From positions 907,113 through 971,112 of the forward strand of contig NW_017802536.1 in assembly GCF_001625305.1 (NCBI RefSeq): DNA of 64,000 bases, read 5' to 3'. The notes under the pieces were generated by a model. That model was not told the DNA's origin. It worked only from the letters and a program-made list of their open reading frames with translations, and searched no databases. The DNA is from Branchiostoma belcheri. Its lineage: Eukaryota > Chordata > Leptocardii > Amphioxiformes > Branchiostomatidae. Both the position numbers and the translations under genes were made by a program. Within the stretch, counting starts at the first letter, position 1. Every line of letters begins with the position of its first letter. Below, piece by piece: positions 46,171-58,500 of the stretch.

Positions 46171-46614
46171 TGAGCAAGAATGAGACCATAAACTCCTTCT
46201 TAAAGATAAGAAGATATATAATATAACGTATGAAAAGAAGATGGACAGAAAAGTTACTTAATGTTTAATGCCATGGCTAAAGGCACTAACAATGACAGCT
46301 AAAACAAATGTAGTAAAGATTGACCCGAAGTCTGGGTTTCCGAGAGGATGGACATCTGTAAGAATAGCCCTGGCTATTAGACCCAGAGTAAGCTGGATGT
46401 TCTAGCTATCTGGTATGGCAAACAGAAAAAAACATTAAATATTATCCTTTACATTTATTTTTACAAGTAAGTGGACAAAATACTCTTGGTGGAAACTCAG
46501 GTTTTGAATCCCATCAGAGCCTTTAACAAACGTGCTTCAACATATACTAAATTAAAACAAATGGCAGACATAAGCTATGTAAAAAACGATTAAAGACTGA
46601 TAATATGGAACGCT
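46171..46614. other. No gene seen
   Basis: AT-rich sequence between the LINE tail and repeat copy 2. Confidence 0.4.
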
Positions 46615-47885
46615 AGTCAATGCTACGTATGCTGAACAGAAATGGCGGCCAGCAGTATTGACGCTGAATATTCAACAAAACGACCGAGATAGGACACCGT
46701 CACGACAACAACGTTGCAACAGAACACGCCAACCTTACTGTCAGCTTCTTATCACAGCGCTAACGCTAAGACAATGAGCGAGGTGGAGGTGAATCACACG
46801 GTAAAACACATACAGGACACAGGAAAACTACCCCCTCTCCCCCTGACGCTCCGAGCTGCACTGGCGCGATGTTTCAGATATGACCGAAGCGCTTTCTTGA
46901 TATAAATCCGCAGCGACAGACGATCGGTATCGAAGTCAAACATATATCTTAACATTTGTAACAGTCAGGTTACTGGTACGTAATGTAAAAGAAAGAAAAC
47001 ACGGAGGTATACTAAATATAACAATTCTGTCGCCTGTTTTTTTTTCAGCTACAGTCTTGTTTGTGGAGGGAAGTTCCGAACTATCTTTTGTCCGTACATG
47101 AATATTTAACGACGAGGACAGTGAAACAGCAGTAGAAGGTCGAGTGAAAAGGGCCGAATCATTTCATTTTTGTGGATTACATCAATAGATAGTAAGTATA
47201 AATCTAAACTTCAGAGGTATTCGGTACACTTAAATTGTATGCTAACATTACCAGTCTACATTCATAAGTTGCACACGGTTTATTAATATTGCTGCATTCC
47301 ATGCGTGTTTAGTAACTTGCTAAAAAGATCTCGTAACTGACCAGTTAAACCATATCATGTCATTGCGTCTGATTGGTAATGGCCATTGATTAGATTAGGC
47401 CGACCAGGTGATAAGAATAGACCCAGCTCAGCTGCTGCATCTCTGTCCTCGACACACATGCAATATGCATAAACCGACAGAAAGTAGTGCACCCCGTGGT
47501 CACTGAAAAAAAATCAATATCAAGAATGTAACCTATAAACACATTTAACTTCTAGTTGCTTATATGTGGTACATTTATATAGAGAGTGTTCAAATCCTAT
47601 TTTTTGTGTCAATGTCAGCTGGAGGCTCGTAAAGTGGTCTCGCGGATGGATATATACAGAGTACTTCGGTCGGAGGAGGGATTTCGCGCCAGTGCCACTG
47701 TGAGCGACGTAGGTTGAGGTAGATTGTTGCCGCCACTCTCTGATAGTCTTTGTTTGGTGTTGCGCCACAACTACCTTGTCAGTCGGTCGTGACGATACGT
47801 AAATGGTATACGGTTGTTGTGTATTGCTGCCTGTGACGGAAATGTGCATTATATTTTCTAGAGGACTTTGCTTGCTTGAAAGCTT
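46615..47885 (+). repeat. Long diverged repeat, copy 2 (pairs with 18300-19585)
   Basis: Direct-orientation partner of 18300-19585, about 28.3 kb away with a nearly constant offset, so indels are few although substitutions are many. It includes a GATATAAATCCGCAGCGAC stretch (about 46899-46917) where copy 1 has GATATACATCCGCAACAAC. The open frames at 46714-46905 here and 18383-18577 there are not convincingly conserved at protein level. Confidence 0.65.
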
Positions 47886-48340
47886 TTCGTTTGATTTAGC
47901 CATGCCCCTTCCCATCCCCCTGCCCCATTTTCTTCTTCGTTATGTGCCAAACATCAATATGAGGTGGGCACAGGCCTGGACATGGGGGTAGGGTTTTATC
48001 TCCGTATAGTTGGCTTGTAGCTGTCTGGCTGGAAGCTTTCGCTATGGCTCCTCAGTACTGGGCAGGGGCGCCACTACCGGACCACCACCCTGCTTTTAAA
48101 CTTTGGGCTTTATGCCTTGTCCTTGAGAGAATACCTCAGTGTTCAAAGGCTGTCTGTCTATTGTAAACACCCTCTCTTCACTCTTGGTATTTCTTCTTGT
48201 CCCAAGTTACTACACTGCTAGATAAGGACTCCATGCCCGTACAGATCTTACAGCGAATGACTGTCGCCTCACTGTCGACATTGCTACTGAGGATTTGTTT
48301 AATGGCATCCTCTCTACTTGTCTCTGCTTCCTTTGTACGC
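47886..48340. other. No gene seen
   Basis: Unassigned sequence. A plus-strand ORF at 48197-48472 is the antisense shadow of the LINE tail that follows. Confidence 0.45.
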
Positions 48341-48344
48341 GGCT

Positions 48345-48640
48345 TATGGCAGGGCGATTTCTACCTTGGCCTTAAAAGCCTCTACTGTCGGTGCCCTCAC
48401 CACTGGGCCCGGCAGCTGGTTCCACTCGCTTACCGTGCGGGTAAAAAAACACAAAACCTAAAGCAGTCTTAATGTGCTGTAAATAACTGGAATTTATAAT
48501 CATGGCTACCTCTGGTCATTTTTGGGAAGGTTTCAGGTATTTGTCACATGGAATCTTGATAGTACCATGGGTCATCTTATATACTGTAATTAGGCGAGCA
48601 AACCGCCTCCTGGCTGATAAGATATCTTAAGCTGTCACAT
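48345..48640 (-). mobile_element. CR1/L2-like LINE ORF2 C-terminus
   Basis: The minus strand reads LSARRFARLITVYKMTHGTI and KIPCDKYLKPS, a stop, and in another frame EWNQLPGPVVRAPTVEAFKA ending near 48350. The F-F-x-R-T-x-x-x-W-N-x-L-P ... F-K-x-K-V pattern is the standard end of these ORF2 proteins. Confidence 0.65.
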
Positions 48641-49606
48641 TACCGTTTTTTTATTTATTTTGGGAATCAGAACAATACTGAGAAGCCTAGATAGAATGCA
48701 CCCATGCCGGAGCACAGCAGAGAACAATACAGACACTAAGGTAGCCAGCCAGGGCCCTGCATACTTCAGGTGCTCCGCGGCAATACCATCAACGTCACAC
48801 GCTTTCCCATTGGTCAATAATTGGTCATCAGCTACCTCCGTTACAGATACAGACATTCCAGAATTTTCAGTGACACGTGAGGCGACTGAATTGTTTACAA
48901 ACGCCTTATGTGCCGTGGAGTTCAGAGTTCAACAATGTGCTATAAAGATTTCTCCACATATCCGAAATACCTGCCGCCCCAGAGTGCCCATCAATGTACG
49001 GGGTAAACTAGGTGTTGTGCTATTTTGGGAGAGAAGAGCCGACCAAAAGCCCTTACTTTCCCCTTATGTAAATTCATTGCCAGTATGTCGGCCCGAAATT
49101 TGGCTTCGTCACGGCGGCATTGTCTGAGTGCCATTTAAATTTCACCCGAGAGGTTCGCACGAGTTCCCAAATGGCACCATGTTTTGGTCGACCGTTTTCA
49201 CGCCACAATGTATTGCATCCCTAGCAGCACTGTGGTACTCCTTGACCACTTCATTCCATCCGGGGATAGAATGAGACGTAGTGGATTTTGTACAAGGAAA
49301 GGCATCTTTAGCTAGCAGATTCCTGCAAGGCTACAATGATCTCGGAAGAAAATTGATCTAAGAAGACACGGTTTAAATTAGTACAGTTATAGTCAGTACA
49401 TCGAATGGCCTCAATAGGCAGTACATTTCTGGAAAGCAAGTGTTCAGTACAAGCATGGTAGTGCTTAAGATCATCCTGAGACACACGTTCCCAATTGATT
49501 CTGATGGGCGGGGTATCCCCGTCCTCAGCTGTATTAGTAAACAAAGGAACAATGGACCAATTAGTCAAATGTGAATCGAATGGGGAAGTGGTCGGAGGAC
49601 AAAAAG
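48641..49606 (-). mobile_element. LINE fragment: endonuclease end, linker and RT start
   Basis: On the minus strand: FDSHLTNWSIVPLF (end of the endonuclease), WERVSQDDLKHYHACTEHLL, a linker with SIPGWNEVVKEYHSAARDAI, then the RT entry NGKACDVDGIAAEHLKYAGP ... SRLLSIVLIPKI. Several frame changes. It ends at the junction with the CR1/L2-like tail at about 48640 and begins at the 3' end of the next LINE at about 49606. Confidence 0.65.
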
Positions 49607-52600
49607 TCAAATCTTGATCTTCATCTTGATTGAATACTGCACAACACCCCTGAATTGGGGTAAAGCGTGCAGGGGAGCTGTGCGATGCGTTATTGCTGCG
49701 TCCGCAGATGTTGTAGTACTGCAGCGTTGAACTTCGTGGGTTCCGCAGTTATTACTTGTGGCAACATGTTCCAATCTCTGACTGTTTGTGGAAAGTATGA
49801 ATATTTGTAGCAGTCTTTGTGAAACGTTAGAGGTTTGTATGAGTTGGAGTTGAAGTGTCGCGATTGGCGCGGGGTAGGCGTCAACAAGGTTTTGACCGGA
49901 AGGGCTGCTTTTGAGTGTCTTGCTTTTTATAGTAATGTGAGTCTACTTGCTGTGCGTCTGTCCTTTAATGTATCCCACCCTAAATCTGTGACCAATTTGG
50001 TAGTGCTGACATATGTGTCATAGGTATTTGAAACGAATCTGGCCGCTCTTTTCTATACCGATTCTAACTTGTAAATATGTTCCTTGTAGTACGGATCCCA
50101 CGCAGCGCTAGCGTATTCTAGATGTGGTCTGACTAAACTAGTGTATGCATTCATCTTGACTGATTTAGGGCAACTGTAGAGATTGCGTTTAATAAAACCT
50201 AATGATTTATTTGCTTTAGAAGTAATATGGTGGATGTGTTCTGTCCAAGAAAGTTTGTTATTCAAGATAACACCTAGGTATTTGTGATTATTAGTCTCAG
50301 CTAGTGTGTGGCTCCCTAGTTTGTATTCAAATAATTTAGTTTTGCGTTTGTGGGTGTAGCGCATGACGTAGCATTTGTCGGGATGTAATTCCTTCTGCCA
50401 ATTGCTCTGCCATGCGTCTAACATATTTATATCATCTTGTAGTAGGGTATGGTCATTGTCATTGTTTATTTCTCTATAAATAACACAATCGTCGGCAAAA
50501 AGCCTGATGTTAGAGTTAAGGTTATCAGCCAGATCATTTATATATACCTGAAACAATAAAGGCCCTAGTACGGTACCTTGGAGTACTCCAGAAACTACTT
50601 CTGCCCATTCTGAGTGTTCCCCCCGACTACCACCCTTTGTTTACTTTTTTTTTAAGAAGTTAGAAATCCACTGGAGGAGCTTGCCTCTAATACCATAATT
50701 ATGCAGTTTTAACAGAAGACGGTTGTGGGGTACTTTATCGAAAGCTTTGGCAAAATCAGTTATGATTAGATCAGTCTGTGATTTGGAGTCTAAGGAAAGG
50801 GCTAAGTCATTGGTTGTTTGAACAAGTTGAGTCTCACACGGATGTTTCTTCCTGAAGCCATGTCAAAATGGTCCATTATCTGTATTATAATGAATGAATG
50901 AAGAACTTTATTGTACATTTGTGTTCTACAGAACTAAGTACAGGTCGCATGGGTACAGAACATAAACATATACATTACATACAAATGAACATATACGAGT
51001 GTAAATAATGTGTAAAATATGATTCCATCTCTACTATACAAGGGGCAATCTATGGTGAAATGTATTTCATCTTCTATTTGGCCTAAACTACAGAATTGAC
51101 AGGTTCTTTGTTCTAGAGGAGTGCGGTTATGTCTTCCTGGTTCGATTCGTAATTTATGACATCTGATTCTTAGTTTTGTAATGGAGGACCTGTGACGTAT
51201 GTTCGCTAAGTTGAGATAATTTTCTTCGTCATGGGTATGTTTTAATAATCTGTATAGACGTAGTTTGTTCTTTGCGTTCACAGCTTTGCTATCATTGTGG
51301 ATTTCGGATAGGAATGTTTGAAAATAAATGTCTTTTAATCGCTGGAAAATTGATGAAATGGTAGGGGACGTGTTCGAAAAAAATTGATTGGGGATTTTAC
51401 CAGACGAAAGTAGAACACATTTTAGAAATATTCTGGTGAAGTGATTCTGGACAAACACAATGATCTAACCACGAAGTTGATCTATATGCCTCACTCACAT
51501 AAGTGAACGTATCAGCAGGGAGTAGTCAAAGGAGGCGGGGACGTTCCCTCTGGACGAGAGTTAAAATCTCCCATAATACATTAGCTACGCTAGACTCGTC
51601 TAAAATGCTTCAATCTTATCTAGTTTCTCACGGAAGATCTCAGTATGATTAGCAGATTCTGTCTGTCATATGATCAAAAGTTCTTTACCATCAGCATTTA
51701 ATTTAAGACTTACTGCTAACAGACGGTCGTCAACAAGGTTTTCTAACGCCCAATGGACTTTCTCCAGAGTACAGCTACGCCGCCATACGACCGGCCATGG
51801 ATCAAACCTGAGCTTGTGTCTATAGGGGAAGTACCATAGGCATGAAAGTTCACGTCAATGGTAGACAAGATAAGATTAGTCCTTAGGCACAAGCCAGTGT
51901 TCTTGAAGTATGATGACATCGGTAGTCTTGCATAAGTCCTTCACAGATTGTACAGAGTTTTTGACAGACCGACAGTTTACGGACGCAAATGTTAATGTAT
52001 AAAACAAAGCTGACATCAGTCATCAGTCCTGAGGATGAGGCTTCCTAGGGAAGAACTTCCGCACCAGAACTCCACATGGCCAGAAGTCCATTAGCAAGAC
52101 CTTATCGGCGTCGTTCTTGTCGCCCCCGATCCTAAAAGACGCATAGGTGTCATATCGGGTCAGTTTCTCACAAGACACCGTCGCTGTCTCCTCGTGTAAG
52201 TACTGGGATAATGAGTCAGCCATCGTATCAGAACAGAGTCTGGACACGAATACACCCACTGGTCGAAGGTGATCACTGGTGGAAGCCCGGCCAACAATGG
52301 CTTTACCGCGACGACGCCTGACGACATGTACGAACCCCCCGAAGTACGAAACAGGTGTCGAAACGTCCTTAGGTGTTGGCGATTGTGTCCGCACTTTGGG
52401 ACGTGGACGGGCCCCTTGAACTACAGCACAGGCATAGCTCGCAATTCCCTGTTCCTCGTGTCTGTCATCACTGGAGCATGTGGTGACTCGAAGTTGATCG
52501 ATCTACTTCCGATCTGAGGGAAACAATCTGTTAAGCAAGCTTAGATTCCAGGGGGTTTTTTATTGAATAAAGCAATACAAATACAAGGACGAAGTGGGAC

Positions 52601-53070
52601 TGAACTCAAGTTATACAACTTATTTCACAACCCCACTTAACATTTAACACAAATACAATAGTCATACAAATAGTCGTAAGATTCCAGGTTGGAGACCATT
52701 CGTGCATTCTCCGCCAAGGTTTGGGAGAGCTCAGGCCTAAGTCCAAGGTTGTCCTGGAAGGCTTTACGTAATGAAGCCATCTCCTGTCTGACCGCCCTTA
52801 GCTCCTACAGACACAGAGACGCGTCGAAGTTGGTCAGGTCCACGGCAGGAATGTGGAGCGATACCGTGTACCGACGCGAACAGGGGCACCTGGTCAGGCT
52901 TCCTGGCATGCAAAATTTCGAAATGTCCGTCATATTTGATGTACCTTTCGTGGATCCCTGGCATTTGCGGTATCTTCGATGCACACCTCGTCCGAGTATG
53001 TCTCGCAGCACACTTTGATAAGCAGATCGTTGGGGACGGCGTCCATTTTGTTTAAGCAAATAGTTCGTTG
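49607..53070 (-). mobile_element. L2/CR1-like LINE with ORF1, endonuclease and RT, interrupted by another LINE tail
   Basis: In minus-strand order: ORF1 (about 53060-52023; the C-terminal half, GVFVSRLCSDTMADSLSQYL, TRYDTYASFRIG, PCGVLVRKFFPRKP, is a CR1-type ORF1 domain); endonuclease remnant (about 52000-51480; CRSVKNSVQSVKDL, VIILQEHWLV); then, past an inserted LINE tail, RT (50885-50053; TDFAKAFDKVPHNRLLLKLH, SGVLQGTVLGPLLFQVYIND, catalytic RLFADDCVIYRE near 50486-50510, KYLGVILNNKLSWTEHI, LVRPHLEYASAAWDPY); and the C-terminus YSYFPQTVRDWNMLPQV, ending at 49690. The 3' end is a GATCAA-type tail near 49607-49625. A few stops and frameshifts (for example after KLESV near 50053, and near 49945 and 50650) make it inactive, but it is among the best preserved LINEs here. 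Confidence 0.8.
50889..51468 (-). mobile_element. 3' piece of a LINE related to the 7.0-11.3 kb element, inserted in the L2-like LINE
   Basis: The minus-strand frame 51458-50934 has SSITKLRIRCHKLRIEPGRH and a C-x-x-C ... H-x-x-x-x-C cluster (TCQFCSLGQIEDEIHFTIDC), as in the 7-11 kb LINE, and ends in AATAAAGTTCTTC followed by an ATTC/ATGA tail (50889-50912), again the same 3' end. 5' truncated. It separates the endonuclease and RT of the L2-like element, so it is the younger insertion. Confidence 0.8.
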
Positions 53071-53615
53071 GATTTCTTATCCTATGACATGCCCGCAGGC
53101 CAGGGGCCGTGCAGTGAGAGGGGTTTCCGTACTATACCTGTCCTCCACCTGGCATCAGTGCCTTCAGCTTCTCGCTTCCCCGTAGTCATGCGCGCTGTGT
53201 TTATAGATGATGGTCTCACACAGCATTCTCTTAAATGCCTCTGTGCTGTTTGGGAAAATGTTTTGGTACATGGTAGGGAGTAGCAGCTCTTTTGATTTCT
53301 TTTCTGACTGGTTGTTTTCTTATTAGCTTTACCCGATAGACAATGACGATGTGACACACACTCATGATCCGACTTATTTTCCCACGCCACTTCCACATGA
53401 ATAAACAATAATCGGCGGTTTGTACGGTACAGTACAGTTGTTTGGTTGGTTGGTTGAACTAGCAAAACCATGCATATAGAATTGCGACTAAGTATTCCAG
53501 GTCAACAAGGAAATCCATGTATAGTTCTTCTTGATTCATTTAATGTCTGGTTTAGATTATTTAGATTTATTACTTTCATGTACACTAAAATCGAGGTCTT
53601 CGTCACTGCTATTAC
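53071..53615. other. No gene recognised
   Basis: Could hold the 5' UTR of the L2-like LINE. No supported coding sequence. Confidence 0.4.
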
Positions 53616-53730
53616 TGCTAGGTACAGTAAAACCTGTCTCTGGCGGTCGTTCAAGGGGCATGGCCAAATGGGACCACTATGGCCAGGTGACCACTAAAGA
53701 GAAAACACCGGTTAGTCAAACCTGAGTAAA
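53616..53730. mobile_element. Short interspersed MITE-like repeat
   Basis: ACAGTAAAACCTGTCTCTGG ... AAGGGGCATGGCCAAATGGG ... CAGGTGACCACTAAAGAGAA. This ACAGTAAAACCTGTCT / GGTGACCACT repeat style is one I know from many marine invertebrate genomes. Ends and family are not defined here. Confidence 0.4.
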
Positions 53731-54223
53731 AAATGACCCATGCTTTCAGTACCCAGAGAGATGTCTTTATTCTAAAACATATGAAAACATTCACTCCGCA
53801 GGTAACCCCTTTTTAGATGCACATGTATGTAGTTCTGGTATATATACCATATAGTTCAATTGTTTTTTTTCTTTAGTTTTGGACTTAAGAATAAAGAAAT
53901 ATTACAATGAGTGTGCATCAAAGATGCATGCAACACACTCGGTCTACTAGTACTATGAAACACCACTACCACCTAAAGAAAGCTGTCAAGCAACAAATTT
54001 CTATACTAAACTACATTTACAACGTTTACACCATTTCCATGCTACTATATACTATCCATTCGTACTATACATGACATGAAAATCACTGCAATGTTCAGCT
54101 ACACTGGGGAAAACACTGCATTAAGGTGTACAAAATTGTGACAATGGCATATCCTATTCCACTTTTTGAAAGAACTTAAGCATACTGGTCTGTCTGGAAG
54201 TTGTCCATCTCTTGTTCCACATC
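53731..54223 (-). other. Probable 3' UTR of the minus-strand gene at 54.2-54.9 kb
   Basis: A minus-strand AATAAAG lies at about 53767-53773, downstream of the stop of the next entry. AT-rich, no ORF. Confidence 0.35.
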
Positions 54224-54880
54224 TCAAACATGTACTCCCTCAAGGTTGTGAACCACCCTATGCTTTTCATCTGTGCCCTCGTCTTGGTCGTCGTCACCCT
54301 TTGTCTGTTCTTCCCCTATTTCCTCCAGGTCGCTCCCTGTGCATGCCGATAGCCGGGGGGGGGGTCGGAAGAACCCAACCACAAGGCTCAAATGTCCACT
54401 TTTTTGGTCCACTTTTTATCAGAAGGTCCAAGATTTTTCTGCAGATGGGACTGATTCATATCACCAACAGGGCTGGAATCGTAGAAAACTGCTCACTTTG
54501 TTATTGAATAAAAAGTTATCTATTATTTTTTTTATTCGAAATGTTCTCAAAAACGGAGGAAAGGGCATTTCAGAAGGTTCATTTTTTCAAGATTTTCCGG
54601 GGAGCATACCCCCGGACCCCCTAGGAACCTCGCCCCTTCAGCGCTCGCTGGTCCCTTCAAGCAGTGGGAAGAACCCCCCCCCCCTCCCATTCAAAATCCT
54701 GGCTACGGGCATGCTGTGGTTGCACACTGGCGAGATCATCGTCAATGGAGGCCAACTCTGCCTCACTGTAGCCAAACAGCTCTTCTGCCAGGCTGTCCAT
54801 TTCTGGCATCCGTCTCATGGTTGTCAATGTCTGTCTCAAGTAGAGTGATGGTTGTGAGGAATTATGCTTAGAGGTATTCA
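54224..54880 (-). pseudogene. Acidic terminal exon of an unrecognised gene, split by a MITE
   Basis: On the minus strand an exon after a CTTGAGACAG acceptor reads LTTMRRMPEMDSLAEELFGY and SEAELASIDDDLASVQPQHA. At this point a 366-bp MITE interrupts it. On the other side an acidic stretch follows: TGSDLEEIGEEQTKGDDDQD and EGTDEKHRVVHNLEGVHV, then a stop at 54224-54226. The reading frame differs across the insertion, so the exon carries a frameshift, or the insertion now supplies a new ending (SQDFEWEGGGVLPTA). Function unknown. Confidence 0.5.
54343..54710. mobile_element. MITE with G-rich inverted ends
   Basis: Flanked by GCATGC on both sides. The ends are imperfect inverted repeats (CGATAGCCGGGGGGGGG left; reverse complement of the right end, CCGTAGCCAGGATTTTG). 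The interior (AAAAGTTATCTATTATTTTT, CCGGGGAGCATACCCCCGG) has no coding capacity; the latter is itself a small palindrome. The CCGTAGCCAGGATTTT end is a repeat type I have seen in several marine genomes. Confidence 0.65.
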
Positions 54881-55592
54881 GAGTGAGACTCAAAAACTAA
54901 AAACCATAAAAACATTGGGACACCAATATGTAAATGCACAAAAAAATGTCGCCTTAAATGATGAATATGCAACATTGCCATATCATAGTACAAGTGACAG
55001 CATAAATGGGTAAATTGAAACAAGATTTTTTTCTATTTCAAAAATAACAAATAACACATACACAAAGGTCCATGGATATACTCAAGCATCAAGAAAGTAA
55101 GATGGGTACAATGACAAATAGAATGTGAGGGAGCGGAGATGTAACCATTATCTATTACTCTACTCGTAATATCTGTGTATAGTACTGAGATTCAGCCTAC
55201 AAATGATTCTCGGAATCCAAAATAATTTTAAGACCTAAGCATAAAGTCCCATCTAAGCTTATCGGATATTTCTCAAAATCGGCTACAAATATCATAACAG
55301 CCATTTTTTCATTTTCATAAGATATTCCCCCTTTAAATCTGTTTTACATGAATTAATTATGATCTTAGGTTATCTTAATCTATTAAATTCGAAATATACT
55401 TTCTCGTGCTAAGTGAAATAACCTTTGAAAGAATACATATCGCAACATGATAGTGATAAGGGGCGCTAATTGCAAAGGGAAAGGGAAGTCGGACCTCTAT
55501 ACCGCCCGTCTGCATCTTGTTTTAATATGAAAAAAAATGAAAAACGCATTTAATATGAAAAATAACATAAGCATAAATACTAGTACATAAAG
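54881..55592. other. No gene recognised
   Basis: AT-rich spacer. It may include the 3' UTR of gene X-minus near its right end. Confidence 0.45.
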
Positions 55593-58500
55593 TTAATCAA
55601 TGGCAATGTTGAAGATTCTGGTGTCAATCGTGACCTCGCCAGGGATCTGAAAAAAAGAAAAGAGAACGTTAAGCTGTTGCAACGTGCATTCTATAAGTCG
55701 TTTACCAACAAAACGCCTTGTCATTATTCTTACAAATGTACGCAATTGCAGCTGATGGGATCATACGTAAGGCATATCTGTACTTATGTTATATATATAT
55801 ATATATAAATTGCAATTTTATATTTTAGTCTGTCCCATTTCTTCTACCTCGGCGACAATTAAGAACGGTTCTCAATTCTGTACATGGTTAATACTGAACA
55901 GTGCATAACAGCGGGCGGCCCAGTCTACGTTCCCAAAAAGTAAGACGGCACCTACACTGTCTACGCAGGCGATTTAATTGTTACGAGAAGAAGACACACG
56001 AACGGAATCGGCTGTTCCAACGACGAACAGCCGGACGCTACCGTTAGATACGATTATAGATACGACGATAGTAAGTTCTTAGATTTAAACTTACGACCGT
56101 CCGATAGAAATAAATGATGAACCTCCTTGTCCGCAGAGGCCGGATGCCCTTTGCCAGCATCTGTTAAGGTGACTACGGTCATAGTAACTGAAACAGAAAG
56201 AGAACAAATATGATGTATTTTCCCACAAAATAATCACGAGCCAGAATGTACCAACAAGTTGCAGTGGATTGGACGCGTGTCCCGAACCAAGACACCCCAC
56301 CACAGGTGTAAGACGGTGGGGCGTCTACGTCGGCCATGAACCATCGACTTAGCTAGACACAAATGGACTGAGCAAAGCATCTGTTTAGACTGACGGGGTC
56401 AGCGGGACAGACGTTTACTCAATGCTATGCTGCCCGCACAGATACCCACTGTGCTACCTCTCTACGAGACAGATGATGACTTTCTTTTGTACTTACCACT
56501 TGTCTGCCTCCGCTCCACCACCACCCCCGTTCCCAGCTCCACATCTCCCATCATCATCCTGACGGGAGGTGGTGGTGGTGGTGTCGATGCCGCCGCTGCA
56601 CTGGAGGCCGATGCGGTCGCTCTTCTATAGAAATAATATCAGGAATATATGTCATCATTTGTCAACTGATGTACACATTTACATGTTAAGTTGCGATGTT
56701 AAATGCGACATTTCAACATGAACGGAACTTATTACCTTTCTCGTCTCCTCACCCCTTGCCTCCTCACTTTCAGCGTCTGTCGCAAATGGGTTCGGACGGC
56801 GTCCCACCCGATATGGGGGAACGTCTTCTGCACCTTTAAGTAGGACATAAAAATAATTAAGACAGTGAATCTGGAAGGTAGTGAAGTATAACGTGTTGTC
56901 ATGACAGCAACGAAAGGCAAATAAGAACACACGATAGTTACGTGAAGGTAGATTTTCATGCTGGGTGGTTTTGTGCCACACGGCCATAGTATCAAAATAC
57001 GCATATTAAGGTAAGAGAATCTTCTAACAATGGGGCACTGCCGTGAAAACGTCATTAGCATGAACAAAACCATTATCTATATATTGCTTTCATCTTGATA
57101 ACATACTCCCTTTCGACCCGGGTACCCACTCAACGCAAATGACGCCACATTATACACTTTACTTCTTACAGGTAGCCCCTCCCTCCCATACCCTACTAAC
57201 TGCCATATCTTTCATATTGTGTTCAACTATATTCATCACTCTGGAAGATTTGAACAATCTCATTAACGCTATAGGTATTGGTGCGCCAGCCACTTCCATT
57301 TTATGTTTATGTCATCTTTATGTTTACTTTTTAATTATGTTTTATGACCAGCGGATTCACATAAGCACAACACGTGCTTTCTATATAATGCTGACAAATT
57401 CATGTGAATTAAAAAAAAACATAGCAATGCAAATCACTCAAACGCTATTGGTCAATATACCACTTTGGTAGACTTGCTTATTGTAATTGACAGTCAACAC
57501 CTGCTTTGTATGAATCTGACATCATCAATGACTCTGATTAAATCAAAGTCGCTACTGATGGTTAGCGGACATATTTCGCTACTTCGCTTACCATCTCTAC
57601 CGCCTTGTTGAAGTTTTTTCCTGACGATTCCACCACGTTGTACCGGTCCAAGGGGGCTCTGAGACAGTTGTAGAAAATAGGTTTGTACAATTTTTGTTGT
57701 TACCAAAGTAGTAAGTAAAATAACTTTTAGTATATTCTTCCTAAAAAAATTTGGGGAACTACATGTGTATCCATGATATATCAACGCCATCCTACTTTAC
57801 CAGATACCAAAATTGATAACACTACTTAGCAATAAGTAAAGGTCTGTAACTATGTAAGTTTTAAATGGTAAAAAAAGTGTTATACACTTCAGTTGGAATC
57901 CCATCAAGACCGGAGACTTGCCCTTCTTTAAAATTTCTAACAAGAGAGCTTCAACTCACCAGTAGGCCTTCGGGTGATGAAACCAGCTTTCTTGAAGCAT
58001 ATGTTGATTGTCTCTCGGCCAGGCTCCTCCCAAGCTCTGCCGACCGAACTGTGATCTTCTTAGTAATTACGGATACCTGTGGTTGAATGGTTGCAAGGAC
58101 TCTCATCGCTATCCTGAGACTAAGAATATATACAATGTCTATTATTAATGTTGACGTTATACAAGACGTCCAAGATTCTGAACTTAGATTTTTCTATTGA
58201 GGTGTTTATAATTTTCCACATAAGGCTTTGGTCTCCTTTTCCTTTGTCTCCTTTTTATGGCTTTGCGTCTAGGTGAGTCTTAGCTTTTTTCCGTGGAGCG
58301 ACATTATGATTCTCCCTCACTCTTCTCTTGCGAAGTGGGGTGAATTGATCAGTCACATGCAAAAAATATCCATTAAGGCATCCGATACACTAGTACAGTC
58401 TAAAACTGTTTCCCAGTGAACTGACTTGAGACCGTCAAGAAAAGATTGTTGGGTGTACTGTTTATAAGACCTGTATTCATACCAGCGTGTACCACATGCC

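Noticed and set aside
18300-47885. The paired 1.3-kb repeats as terminal repeats of one giant element
   Set aside because: The interval contains unrelated elements in both orientations, and the pair is too diverged and patchy; no target duplication or TG...CA ends were seen.
47520-47915. 131-residue minus-strand ORF
   Set aside because: Lies in the diverged repeat; copy 1 has no matching frame on that strand.
56123-56187. Use of the stronger GTAAGT donor at about 56092 for exon 5 of gene X-minus
   Set aside because: It changes the phase so that the last exon hits an early stop, and it breaks the match with the 65-nt exon of gene X-plus; the GTTCAT donor keeps both. It could still be an alternative site.
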